Source: Echria macrotheca (Eukaryota > Ascomycota > Sordariomycetes > Sordariales > Schizotheciaceae). Taken from it: DNA of 64,000 nt. Positions within the stretch are counted from its first letter, which is position 1. The number at the start of each line of letters is the position of its first letter. The position numbers and the translations under genes were made by a program. The stretch spans positions 372,001-436,000 of the forward strand of contig MU839836.1 in NCBI GenBank assembly GCA_030411725.1. Direction: 5' to 3'. Shown piece after piece: positions 1 to 11,406 of this stretch. The notes beneath the pieces are model-generated. The model had not been told where the DNA came from. It worked only from the letters and a program-made list of their open reading frames with translations, and did no database searches.

Positions 1-2492
1 ATATGCGCCCTGACAGCGTAAGGTGGTCCTTGCTTCCTGCGGCTCGGCTAACCCTCAGCAAGACACTGGCATGGCGTTTTCGAGCGGCAACTCCGCGAGA
101 TGCAAAGAGAGAGCGAGGTACTGGAAGCACGGCAATCTGCAAAGCTAGACAGACTAGCCGATCTACTGCAGCAGCTGAATGCCCGCATTGCGTCCAACCC
201 GTCAGCACCTGGGTCCATCGGCTTCTCTCCTAGCGACATGACGAGTCTCGAGGATCAGATGTCACGACTGTCTATATTCAAAAGAGCCGCCGCCAAGGAG
301 CAGCTGATACTCAAGTCCCTCAGCTTTGAAAGCCGCCCGGTCCGGCACAGTTCCATTGCAGCCAGTCATAGTCGAACGTTTGAATGGGCGTTCAGAATGA
401 GCCAGTTACAAGACGCAGAAGACAATGGAGACCTGCTGCAATGGCTGACCGAAGGTCAAGGTTCATTTTGGGTCTCCGGAAAGCCAGGTTCCGGCAAATC
501 GACCTTTATGAAATTCATCGCAGATCACCCCAAGACACTGGAAGCATTGACGACTTGGTCATCGCCCAATCGCTTGGTGGTGGCAAGTCACTACTTCTGG
601 AGTGCAGGAACGCCAATGCAAAAGTCCTACCAGGGTTTACTACAGACGCTTCTTTACGACATATTCAGACAGCTGCCGGACTTGATCGAGATATCTTGCG
701 AGGAGCGTTGGCCGAAGACAACGGAGGATCTTGCCCACGAGATATGGCTCCTCCCCGAGCTCCAGCGGGTGTTGCAACGAATAGCCAGCCAAGACATGGA
801 GGTCAAGTTTTGCTTCTTCATCGACGGGCTGGATGAATTCGAAGGCGACCACATTGATTTTTGCCGCAGCCTCCTCGATCTCACTGGGTCCAGTCACATT
901 AAGATCTGTGTTTCGAGTCGACTTTGGAATGTCTTTGAGGATTCCTTTGGCACCGACCCATCGAAAAAGCTGTACATACATGATCTGACACATAACGATA
1001 TCCGGACCTACACGGAGTCTCGTCTACAGGAACACTATCGGTGGAAAGATCTCCAGGCCGAAAGCCCGGCCGCCACCTGGCTGATCGACCAGATTACAGA
1101 GCGCGCGGCCGGTGTGTTCCTATGGGTCTTTCTGGTGACCGGGCAGCTCAGAAGCGGCCTTACCGAGTACGACAGCTTATCCGACTTGAAGAAGAGATTG
1201 GATAGCATTCCCGTGGACCTCGAGGCATTTTTCAAACAGATTCTCGAATCGGTCGAGCCTTTCTACCATGAGAAGATGGCCACGACCCTGTTGATAACAT
1301 TAGCAGCCAGAGAACCGGCCCATATTACCATTTACAGTTTTCATGACGAGGAATACGAGGATAAAGACTACGCCCTCAAGATTCCCGTCAAACCACTGCC
1401 AAAGAACCAGGTCACGGCAAACCGGGAACGAATGACCCGTCGCCTCAACGCACGTTGCCGAGGCCTTGTCGAGGTGACGAAACGGGGTTCCCGTGTTGAG
1501 TTTCTACGTATGTGCCCCCCATCCTCGCCGGATTGTATTGATGATCAGCAGACCGGAGCGTCGTGGACTTCTTGAACACAAGAGGCATGTCAGAGTTCTT
1601 GAAGGCAAAGGCACCCCAGGGCTTCAATCCCCACCTGTCCCTCATCTACGCATACACCGCCTACATCAAGACCACCAGGTTTACCAAGGTTGTCGACAGG
1701 ACGGCTTTTGCCCAGAACACACCCACCCCGTTCACATCCGCCCTGCGTGAGGTCTTGGCCCACGCCAAGGAGATTGACGAGACTCCTGACGCATACGACT
1801 TTCTGGACGAGATCGACCACTGCATACCGGCAATGCAAGCACAAGGACAGGTTGTCACAAACGTGTGGAACCATCCGGACAACCCGGCGGTTGTTGTCTT
1901 CCGAGACTTCGTCGTCGAGTTCTGTCTGACGGGCTACATCAAGCACGCACTACTCCAGGAGCCAGGCTACTTCTCTTATTTCTACCAACCGCTGCTTGCT
2001 TTTGCCGTCTCGGTGCTCTTGGGACGGATACCGGGTGGGTCTTTATCATTCGATGACTGCGTGAAACTCGTGCAGTGCCTTCTGGAATGCGGATGCGACC
2101 CAAACGAGTCCTACTTGCACAACTGCTTCCCACCTGAACACCAGGACCGGTCTGCGTGGAAAGATTTGATCTCGTGGCCGCCGACGCATCACATGGCCCT
2201 GACGAAGTTTCCGGATCTCTCGAAGACGAGATGGACTTCGAGACGCGGCGCCCTCAAACATCTGATGGCGCTGATGCTGAAGCACGGGGCGGACAGGAAC
2301 ATATGGCCAAGGGAGTCGGTCGACGAGGTGGGCTTTTTTGGTTCCCATTCATCAACCGTAACGCTGATGCGACTACAGGTATCTGCGATCGAGAGTCATG
2401 TTTTGGGGATGATTAAAGTGATGCAGAAGAGGTCTCTGTATGATTGCGAAGATCTACTATCCATCAAGCCCTCCAAGCGCCGACGATCTTGA
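1..2492 (+). CDS. NACHT-domain NLR (STAND NTPase), 5' end outside window
   Basis: A NOD-like receptor of the fungal NACHT type, a signalling NTPase family linked to non-self recognition and programmed cell death. Counting from the Met at 100, the P-loop GKPGSGKST lies at residues 127-135 and the Walker B stretch FFIDGLDEFEGD at 239-250, preceded by the RHSSIAASHSRTFEW segment common in this family. The C-terminal part looks like the winged-helix/DUF7791-type region of fungal NACHT proteins. Two ORFs are joined by an intron at 1508-1551 (GTATGT...CAG, 44 bp), giving the family-typical FLHRSVVDFL. The Met at 100 is probably internal: a branch site (GGCTAAC, 46-52) and acceptor precede it, and an intron 18-62 keeps the frame open to base 1. 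The N-terminal effector domain is therefore off the window. Its 3' end is 42 bp from the convergent GFA gene. Confidence 0.85.
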
Positions 2493-2534
2493 CTAGCCAG
2501 GACATCTAGCACCTGTCGGACTCTTTATTCATGG

Positions 2535-3553
2535 CTAAAGAGACGGGTAAACATAACGGGGCTCCATGTCCTGGCCACGCGTGTTCCTCCACGGCTCCTT
2601 GATCGACGTGAAGTCGTAATCGTTGAGCACGCGGATGTTGAAGCCGCAGTTGGCCTTGAACCGCTGGTGCCAGTCTCGAGTCCTGTCGCTTGGCAGGGCG
2701 TCGAACTCTTCTTGGGTCAACTCTGCGGCTTCGTTGGCAAAGCTGACGCCGCAAGTCTTACAAAACGTCTTTTGCAGGTGGCGGTTACCGAAGCGGTATG
2801 TCGCGAGGTTCTCCCTGCCCTGGTAGTCGAGTTGGTCCACTCTTGGATATATCCAGATGCATCCGTTCTGGGTAGCAAGGTCAGCAGCACACCCCGACTA
2901 CACAGAAGGGATACTTGCGATGGAGCAGATGCTGCAATTACACTCGACGACCTGCTCAGGATAGTCCTTGTCAAGAGGGAGGGACCTCAAGGCTACTCGC
3001 ACGGCGCCGCAATGGCAGCTCCCGTAGTACATCTTTGCGTTCTCGATCTCAGCTGTCGGGCCGGGACCGGTGTACTTCGGAGCTTCATATTGAGCCCCGT
3101 AAGAGGCACCATCAACGCTTCGACCATTAGCACGCCGCCGCCCGAACAAAAGACAGCAACTTACGGCCTCCGCTCGAGGTCCCAGGGCACAATTCCTTGG
3201 ATGGCGCGGACCTGCCACTGATCAGCTGAGGTCATCTGTTGTCTCGTCCCGACACGTACATTGAGGGCCAACTGGCGCTCGGGCGGGAAACCAGGGGCGG
3301 AACAGAGCAGCGCGGTACCACAATTGGAACAGAACTTGTGCAGAAACTGGCCGGTGACGGTGTACGAGGTCAAGGCGTCCTCGTCGCCCTTGAGGACACG
3401 GAAGGACTGGCGGTGGGGATAGATCCAGAGATAGGCCTTTTTGGAGCAAATGCTGCAGCTGCACTGCCCAACCGACTTGATCTCGGGCACGTCCACCTCG
3501 TACACAAAGGCGCCGCAGTGGCAGTTGCCGCGGTATGTCTTGAGTTCGGCCAT
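2535..3553 (-). CDS. Tandem GFA (glutathione-dependent formaldehyde-activating, CENP-V-like) domain protein
   Basis: Predicted zinc-binding protein with two GFA/CENP-V-fold domains in one chain of 306 residues. The family includes enzymes acting on S-hydroxymethyl-glutathione, but many fungal members have no known substrate. Domain 1 carries CHC (11-13), CSCSIC (31-36) and CSNC (75-78); domain 2 starts with CHC (164-166) and has CNCSIC and CKTC. Three exons are joined: 3553-3165, 3117-2919 and 2867-2535. Intron 1 (3118-3164, 47 bp) has GTAAGT, a GCTAAT branch and an AAG acceptor. Intron 2 (2868-2918, 51 bp) begins GCAAGT, a rare GC-AG type, with a TGCTGAC branch and a CAG acceptor; both introns keep the frame. 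The start is the ATG at 3553; an upstream GTG in the same frame is unlikely to be used. Two separate genes are an alternative, but a stop-free join favours one. Confidence 0.8.
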
Positions 3554-5124
3554 TGTGTGCACGAAAAGCGATGAGGATTACGGGATGAATATTGCGGTGA
3601 GAAGAGTTTCAGGATATCTTGAGGAAAGGGGGAAGGATTGGTGAATCCTTCCGTTTTCTGACCTTTCTTACCTTTCTTACACTGTGACTCAGCCTGCGTG
3701 AATCCGTCGTCGCCAAACGCGTATTACGTGCATGGGATCCACCGCTTCCCTCCCAAGCCATCTTCTTGAACCTCACCGCTTTCTGATATATAGCATTTAC
3801 AATGCAATCCACGCCCCGAAAGAGAAAGTAAAAAAAGACGTCTGGTGCTCAGCCTGGGTTAGGGTCAAAGCAAGCTACCCCGCTGCCCGCCACCCCGCTT
3901 TCGCTCGACGGCAAACTCAGTGGTCACGATCTGGCAAGATTTCTCCGAAAGCTTGTCGCTGCCGCACTTCGTACGTGATGGGTGGACCCTAGACCGGCGG
4001 ATGCCACCCTCCTCGCAAGCAAGCGACGGCGTGCTTGGACTCGCCCAGGGGCCCGGGCGGAGATGGCGACCGGTGACTGGCGACACCGAAGATGGCCGTT
4101 GGGAGGCGCCGACGGCCGCTGCACGTCGACCCGCGAACGCATGCACGATTGACGCGACGGCCTTCTTTTGGACTGCTCGACCACAGCGGCTCCCGGTACA
4201 CGGACGCACCCTTCGGCTCGCCGAGCGACAGACCGCTCCTCGACCCTCGTCCCCGACCGGTCGCCGACCCGTTTGCCGGCGGAACCTCGTCCAAGACGGC
4301 GAAGCATCGAGAAGCTGGCCGTGGAGACTCGGGCCGCCGTGTCGGGAGATACAAGGCCAGCAATATACAGATCGCAGTCAGCCCATAATAAGCCAGCCAG
4401 CTGAGCACCTCTAGACGGGGGGGCCATGACGACAAAAGCAGGGCAACAATACGGGTCGGCATTAACCAGTATATTTGGCCCCGTTTCCCGGCAGGCCGCT
4501 TGTCCGCCTTGACAGGGAGGCAGGCGTCCCCCGCAGAATGCCACCCTCCCGGCCGCTGGCCTGGTGTTTTCCCCAGCCGGCGAATTCTGGCTCAATTGCT
4601 ACACCACCTCGTCCCGGACCAATCACGCCCGCCCAATACCTCGTCCCGCGCTCGCCACGGCCGCTGCACCACCAGCACTTCCCTTCCGTGCGCCCATAGT
4701 TGGCTTGCCCGTGGCCCAGTACTCTAAAGTGTTGATGAGAGTGCCGGCATGCAGATGGAGTCCACTCTCCATTTTTACTCTCTGCCGTGCCAGGAGGGCC
4801 AGACCAGTCCCCGAGGGGGCCGCCGTCTAAATAGATCATGGCGCCGTGTTTACCACATTCTGGCATTTCTCCCCTTCCAGAGGAAACGGCCGTATTGTTT
4901 GTGCATATGTCTCGGTTGGGCGAGTGACAGGTCTCGAAACAAACAGTCATCTGCATTCCACACGACGTCGAGAGCCGTTGCACCAAAAGGGAGGGGCAGA
5001 CGTTACGCCGACTTGTACACACCCAGCATCATCCCTCGACGTCCATGACCAGATAACACGCCACGCCGGGATCCGCCAGGGCACTTGGCATCTCGACTTG
5101 GGACGACAAGGGCAAGACGTCAAC
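3554..5124. other. Intergenic: promoters of the GFA gene and the rhodopsin-like gene
   Basis: No convincing gene. Several GC-rich open frames of 100-220 codons lie on both strands (for example 3924-4595 and 4462-5022 on the minus strand), but they overlap each other and have random-looking composition. A TATATAT stretch near 3785-3792 could serve the minus-strand GFA gene. Confidence 0.5.
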
Positions 5125-6828
5125 ATGGAGGGCTCCATCCTCAGCGAGCCAGCCCATCCCAGATTCAACCTCTCCGGACCTCCTCTCCCTTTCAACGGCG
5201 CGGCGGCGGCCCTGGCCGACGATTCTAGCACAGATGTGAGTCTTCCATGTACAATATGGTCTCCCAATAACTAAACACCGCAGGCCGGCGATGCCAACAT
5301 ACCAGGGATCCTGTTTGGGATCCTGGTGCCGCATATCGTCTGCACGCTCGTCATCCTAGCCCGCGCCTGGTCTCGGGTCTTTCTCCTGAGGAAATGGTTC
5401 CTCGACGACAGTCTGATCATGCTCGCCTGGGCCTTCTCGACAACCGTGTGTATCGTCTACAGCATTGCCGCGCAATCACCCCGTCCCGATGGGCATTTCA
5501 ACACGCTCACGACGTCGCCGACCGAAGACTTCGACACACCGGCGGCACTGCGCACGTACCTAGGACTGATCTTCTACCAGCTTTGTCTGTGTCTGACGAA
5601 GCTTTCTATCTTGGCGTTTTATCTCCGCATCTTCTCGTCCCGCCCGCTCGAGCGCCGGCTCGCCTGGGCCACCGTCATCGCCGTGCTGCTGTATGGCATC
5701 CCGTTGCTCTTCATGTCGGTCTTCCAGTGCCACCCGGTAGCCGGTCAATTCTTTGGATCGCCCATGAAATGTTTTGTCTTTGAGCCGTTGCTCATTGCCT
5801 CGGCCTCGCTACACACGGCCACGGACGCCTGGTTGATCGTGCTCATCATCCCGTGTGTCGTCCGCCTCGATCTGCCGTCGCGCCAGAAAGCTGCCCTGGC
5901 TGTTGTTCTGAGTTTGAGCATTTTCGTTATTGCCGCAAGCCTTACGCGGTTACAGCTCTCGCTGCGGGCGGCCGGCAAGCACGGCGAGGGCGACGGCGTG
6001 CGGGTGGCTAACACGCTGGCTTTTTTCGTCATGACGGTTCTCGAGCTCGACATGGCGCTGATCTGCGCCAGCGCGCCGACTCTTCGGCTCGTTCTCGCGC
6101 GTCTGTGGCCCCGACTGGGCATGGGGGATCCAAGCATGGAGGGCGTGATCGGGAGAGGAGCACGGCAGGGTCCGAGCAGCCCCAACGGGAGTGTCGACCT
6201 GACGAGCGTGGTCAGCTATCACGGATATCCATGGACCCAGCCGGCGACGCCCGCGCGGAGTAAAAACCCTAGCATGAATAATCTTGCCAGCAGCGGTGGT
6301 CAACAGCAGGGCATGCCGCCGGTCCCGCCACTTGCCATGCTCGCAAACCGAACGCCTACAACGCTCAGTCTTCGCAGCTTTATGAGCAGCATGGCGCCGA
6401 GGAGTCGCGGCCAGACGCTCACGGGCGGTGGAAAAGACGGTGATCGGGAGGGGCTGCTGGGCGATGGCGAACCGGTGCGAAGGCGGAGCTCAGCCGGGTT
6501 CGATGCGTACTACGACGAGTATCTGCCGGGGTATAACGGGGAAGAAAAGAGGAGGAGCAGGACGCTGGGCGGGATGAACAGCCGACGGAGCAGCAGGCGG
6601 TTTAGCGGCCGATACAGCGGGAGATGGGGTGACAGTCAGGAGAGCTTCGTGCTGGGCATGAACGACCCCAACAGCCCGACGCGGCCGAAGCGGCTCAGCC
6701 CGGTGTTTTCCGAGTCGGGAGGAGTCAGCCGACCAGGCACGACGGCGACGACGGCTTCGAGGGATGACGGGCTGATGATGTCGAGCACGATCGAGTCACG
6801 CGGTGGTGCTGCGCCGAGGGCGGAGTGA
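5125..6828 (+). CDS. Integral membrane protein with fungal rhodopsin-like (SAT4/PTH11-type) domain
   Basis: Seven-helix membrane protein of the fungal rhodopsin-like family, which contains putative G-protein-coupled-receptor-like proteins. Exon 1 (5125-5235) encodes a 37-residue extracellular N-terminus; a 48-bp intron (5236-5283, GTGAGT...CGCAG, branch ACTAAAC) joins it in phase 0 to exon 2 (5284-6828). The product is 551 residues. Hydrophobic helices cover roughly residues 43-285, with the family-typical core YLGLIFYQLCLCLTKLSILA and a conserved FQCHPV segment. Residues about 290-551 form a Ser/Arg-rich, probably disordered cytoplasmic tail. The start was chosen for its strong context (CAACATGG) and because the upstream open frame has UTR-like composition. 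The domain has no demonstrated ligand. Confidence 0.85.
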
Positions 6829-9373
6829 GGTCATGGTGTTTCAGATGGGCGGGTTGGGTTTTTTTTTAAGAGGGATAATATCGGGGAGTCATGTTTTTTT
6901 TGGTCTCTGCATCATTGAGGGAAATCCCGGGGGGGCGAAACGAGGCGTTTCTTCCATTTTGCTTTTTACCCATTTATGGGATGGGGCAATACACTCGCTA
7001 TCATACACTGGCATGAGGGCTAATCCGGCTGTTGGGTCATGCAAGAGCTGAGTGCGGCTCACGATAGAGGCAGAGAGGGCCATCGTCATCGTTCAACCAT
7101 GGAAATACCTAGTTCTAGAAGGTTTAGGGAATGGAACATAGGGAAAGAATACCCCGAGCGATCTCGTTGTCGGCGTTGCCGCGTGGGCCTGTCTGTGTGG
7201 TGTGCTTTGTGTGCTTTGGGCTTCCGGTCGGTCGGCGCCAGTCTGAGCCGTGGAGTGCGGCTTGGCGGTTGGTAGCTAGAATGGCTCCAGTCGCGAGACT
7301 TTCCATGTCCGAAAACTTCAGACGAAAATACGTGAGAAATTTCCAAGGTGAGGCAGCCGATGTTTTTGGGGGGAGTCGCAAGCATTCATCATCGTCATGC
7401 CGTGAAAACAAAGATCCGCAGGTAAACGAGAATGAGTCAATTAAACATGAACAGATAAAAAAAATAACAACTGCCAAGGCAGGATTTATCTTGGGCTGCT
7501 GACTAGGTAGCTTGGTTTTTTTCTATACCTGATACCATACCCGGGAGGCAAAGCTCGTCATCAAGTTCATGCTCGGCGCAGAAAAGCGGTTTGAGGTTTG
7601 TGGTTTTTTTTTGTTAGTTGACAGGTCGGCAGGTGCCGAAGCGGGAGGCTGCAGCTGGGGGCAGGTGGTTAGTTGGAAGTGGGGCGGATGCCTGGACAGG
7701 GCACCCCTCAATTCCCCATCCCAAACCTGGATCGGCGAACCTCAAGTTCCGATTCGATTTCGGTCCCAGAGATCGATCGCATGAGGGCGGACTGGCTGTT
7801 GCTGGATGCCGTGTTGTCTCTTGCCGCAGACAGATAAACTGCACATGATCTTGTCATCAATTGGATGCATACCCTCTTCGTATATTTTCAGGTTTATTTT
7901 CTCGGGAGTATTTTCTCGGGGGTATTTTCTCTCGAGCTTCGCTGGGGGGGAAGCTTGACCTCTCTGCCAAGCAGCTGCTGGCCTCGACGTTAAGCTTTGA
8001 CAGGGAGGGCACACCAACTGACCAAGATGGACAACCTCGCAGCGGGTGCTGGGGACCCCGCATGAGAACAGATCTGAGCGCCGCCGCTCCTTTCAACGGC
8101 GGATGGGGTCCTGCACGCGGAGAGGTTGCATTCGTCGGGGACCCCTACCCTCGGCATTTCATCTGCGTCCAGGATTTCGTCTGTTCCTTTCTAGAAGGAT
8201 TTCGTCGGGCACTCGCCTTTGGACGAATACGTCTGAGGAGTGCCCTCTTGAGCAACCTACCTGAAGCTGGCGGTGCTCGGACGACGTTGATCCGGCTAAA
8301 GAGCTCGGCCAGCTCGGCCACAGCAGCAAGCTCAGCCCTGGATGGATCGAGCGGGAGTCGCCTGTGTGTCGTGCATGGCCGAGAGACATGTTGTCTGCCG
8401 ACAGAGCCTCAACTGAGCCTCAACTCCGGGCATGCCTTGGTCTGGCCACTCGCTCCATTTATCGGCGACGCCTCTGGACGATATGGTATCCAACAGCATC
8501 AGATAGAAGGTGGCCAATAACGACGCCCCTGCGGATGACACGCCGTGCCGGAGGTGGCCGTCGACCTTGCCCCCCCTGTCGTCCTATGTCGTGCCCTGTC
8601 TCGTCTGCTTTGGTCGATTGTCGTCATGCGAACCGGTCCCAGGCATTGGCCGACCCACACATGCCGCGTCTTCTTCCTGGTATTCGAGAAGCTTTTGGGG
8701 TCGTTCGGATGCCGGTCTGAGCCTTACGACCTCCAAGGCTGGCTACCCGTGTCTCGGCCGCTGACTGGTGACCATGTGTGGTACTCTCGACCCCGATGCT
8801 TCCGCGATCACCAGCCTACCTTATGCCCTGACGGATGACGGAAGACTGCCCTCGTCCCTCTTGGCGTCATCTCGGAGCTTGCTGGCTGCTTGCTGCCGAT
8901 CTCGTTGTGTGTGCCTGGACTGAACAAGCTCAGCTGGATGGTATTGTAGCCCTCATCAGCTTCTCCTCCGTCCAGCCCGCCCGGATCAACCGACGATGCC
9001 GACCTCACCCAGAACCTGCCCCACACCGTGATGCTCGTCAAGGTTCCTCCTCTTGCGCGTGCCTGCCCTCTCTGTTCTTGTTTTTTTCGCAGCCACTCAC
9101 CTCCACACTGTTTTCTCTCCCCCACACTCCACACCTTTTTTTGTTCCCTCCCTCCTTCACCTGACCAACCACCCTCGAGTCGATCTCTCGGTCGCTAGGC
9201 TGACTACTTTCTCTCCTTCTCGTCTTCTCTCCTGATCACTCCATTTACCCAGGCCGTCGCGATCTGCCGGCTTTCCACTCTTTTGTATTTCTCGCCGTCT
9301 TGTCCCCGACTGCGAATTCACGGGCTGCCGAGTTTCTCTCTATGTTCCATCCAACCATGCGCTCGATAGAAGA
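6829..9373. other. Intergenic: 3' end of rhodopsin-like gene and long upstream region of the wall-sensor-like gene
   Basis: No convincing gene in 2.5 kb. The last 300 bases (about 9050-9360) are pyrimidine-rich, like a fungal 5' leader. Short T tracts lie near 6860 and 6893. A small triplicated 15-bp element at 7893-7936 is listed separately. Confidence 0.5.
7893..7936. repeat. Three near-identical 15-bp units (TATTTTCTCGGG core)
   Basis: TTTATTTTCTCGGGA, GTATTTTCTCGGGGG and TATTTTCTCTCGAGC follow each other directly. It lies in the intergenic region upstream of the wall-sensor-like gene, and no function is evident. Confidence 0.75.
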
Positions 9374-11406
9374 ATGTTGATTCAACGGGGTATGAGAACC
9401 CTTCTGCTGGGGGTCCTCGCGGTCAGGGCTTCGGTCATCCCGGATACCGATTCGCAAGCTCAGCTCTCGGGGAGGATACACGAATCGACAGGGTGGACGC
9501 CGAACAGCGCGAGATGGCACAGATTACGGTCGAGACAGGAGAAAGCAGAGTCATTGGAGTGTCCCCAGGATGGCAGCAGCCTAGTCTGCCCATCAGGCGC
9601 AACCTGCTGCCGGCAGAAGGATGGCAGCTCTGCGTGTTGCGGTGCAGGCACGACGTGTTGTTTGATGGAGGACGGGTCGACCGGGTGTTGTCCTGTAGCT
9701 TGTAGCGGAGCCGATTGCCCGTCGGCGTTGACAGCTGGGTAAGTATTTTCTTTCGGGAGCGAAGATATCGCTAACCAGACAGGTCTTCCGAGGCATCTCC
9801 GGCGGCAGGAGGTCCAACTGTCCTTGTCACGCAGACTCGAACAAGCACCATCACCGTGTATACCGGTGCGCCGACGACCAGCCTGGTCACAAAGACGAAT
9901 ACGATTGCCATTACGATCTTGAATCCCACCGAGCGTACGCAGACGGCCACCGTCACGGCCACTTCTTTTGTTCAGAATGCAAGGAGATCTGTGGTTCCTG
10001 AGGAGGCATTGGAAGGTGTACCTCAGGGTTCAAGGACGGCAGGGAACCTCGAGCAAAGGCAGGCCTTTACAGTCACGTCGACTGTCACGGCTGATGTTTT
10101 TACGACTGTCTTTCGGCCCAGCACTCTGCTGGCGACCATTACCAATACCGTCTTTACGACTGCCTTTGTGGCCCCTAATGCGGTGACCACGGTATTCGTG
10201 ACGACGACCACGACAGTTTTTGTCCCAGCTGGCGCAATACCCACGACGCCGGCTCCGACGGCGGTACCAACTCTCCCTGGGAGTTCTTCGGTGCCGGCAA
10301 CACCGACCACGTCGCCGACACCCTCTACAATTCTACCCCCGCCCTCAACCTCGTCGAGCACGACTAATACTCCTGCTTCAACAATTTCTTCCTCCACACT
10401 TTCTCCCTCAACATCCACCAGCATGGTGATGGAGACCATGGTCAACTCTTCCGTTGCGCCCTCCCCGACGACATCCGCCACACCAGCCCCCTCGGCAACG
10501 CCCGTGGCCGCACCGCTATTCACAACAACCCAAATCATAGGCCTAGCTGTCGGCTCCGTCCTCGGTGCCCTCTTCCTAATCCTCCTCGCCTTCCTCCTTC
10601 GCGCCCTCGTCCGCCGCCGCCGCGCCGCCCAGGCCACGATGCGCCAGCAACTCACCCCGCCCGAGGAAGGCACAACAATGACCATCCTCCCTTCCAGCGG
10701 CGGCCCCCGACGCGGCGGCGGCGGGCCCACAGCGGCACGAACCATCCCGCCGCCGCCGCCGCCTAACATATCCGGCGCGAGCTCGGGGGTTCCGGTGGTC
10801 CCAGGCCCAGCAGCGGCAGTAGATAACAACAGCATGCTCACGGGCGAAGGCGAGGTGCGCATCGTCATCCGCCCTGCGCCGAAGCGACGCACGCAGAGCT
10901 CGCAGCTGTGGCCTATGCCGCCCGGACACCGCGGGCAGACCTACTCGCTGTTTGTCGAGGAGACTACCACCACTGGTGAGACGACGCCGCAGGATCCGGG
11001 GGAGTGGAGCATTGCGAGCGAGAGGGGGAGTGTTAGTGCTACTAATTCGTCTCCCGGGGAGAGGAGGAATTACGACGTGGAGGGTAGTAATGATAATAAT
11101 GGGAGGGGGATGAGGCCGTCGACTAGTGTTTACAGTGCCGCGTGGGATCGCGAGACGAGCTTCGGCGGACGCAGTGAGGCGTCTGGATCGGGGTATACAT
11201 ACCCTGGGATTGGAACGTTGTTGACGCCGCCGCCGACTTGGCATGGGAACCAGCAGTCTTCTGGGCAGCAGGAGATGTGGGGGGTGGATCCGGCGGATTA
11301 TGATGAGGATGAGGGAGGAGGAAGGAGAGGTGGGAATGGGAATGGGGGTGGTGCTGGTGCTGGTGGGTTTGCGGGTGGAAGTTTGGGGATTGGCAAGGCC
11401 TGGTAG
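9374..11406 (+). CDS. Secreted Cys-rich, Ser/Thr-rich single-pass membrane protein (cell-wall sensor-like)
   Basis: A 662-residue type I membrane protein with the layout of fungal wall-stress sensors, though no WSC domain is seen. It has a signal peptide (about residues 1-22) and then a Cys-rich module with paired cysteines (GATCC, SACC, TTCC, TGCC; about 55-115). A long Ser/Thr/Pro-rich stalk follows, likely O-glycosylated, then one transmembrane helix at about 373-397 (IIGLAVGSVLGALFLILLAF) ended by RRRR, and a Gly/Pro/Arg-rich cytoplasmic tail. Two exons are joined: 9374-9738 and 9783-11406. The intron (44 bp) has GTAAGT, GCTAACC and ACAG and keeps the frame. An alternative start at 9392 shortens the leader by six residues. 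The Cys module resembles short granulin- or chitin-binding-like motifs, but I cannot assign it. Confidence 0.8.
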
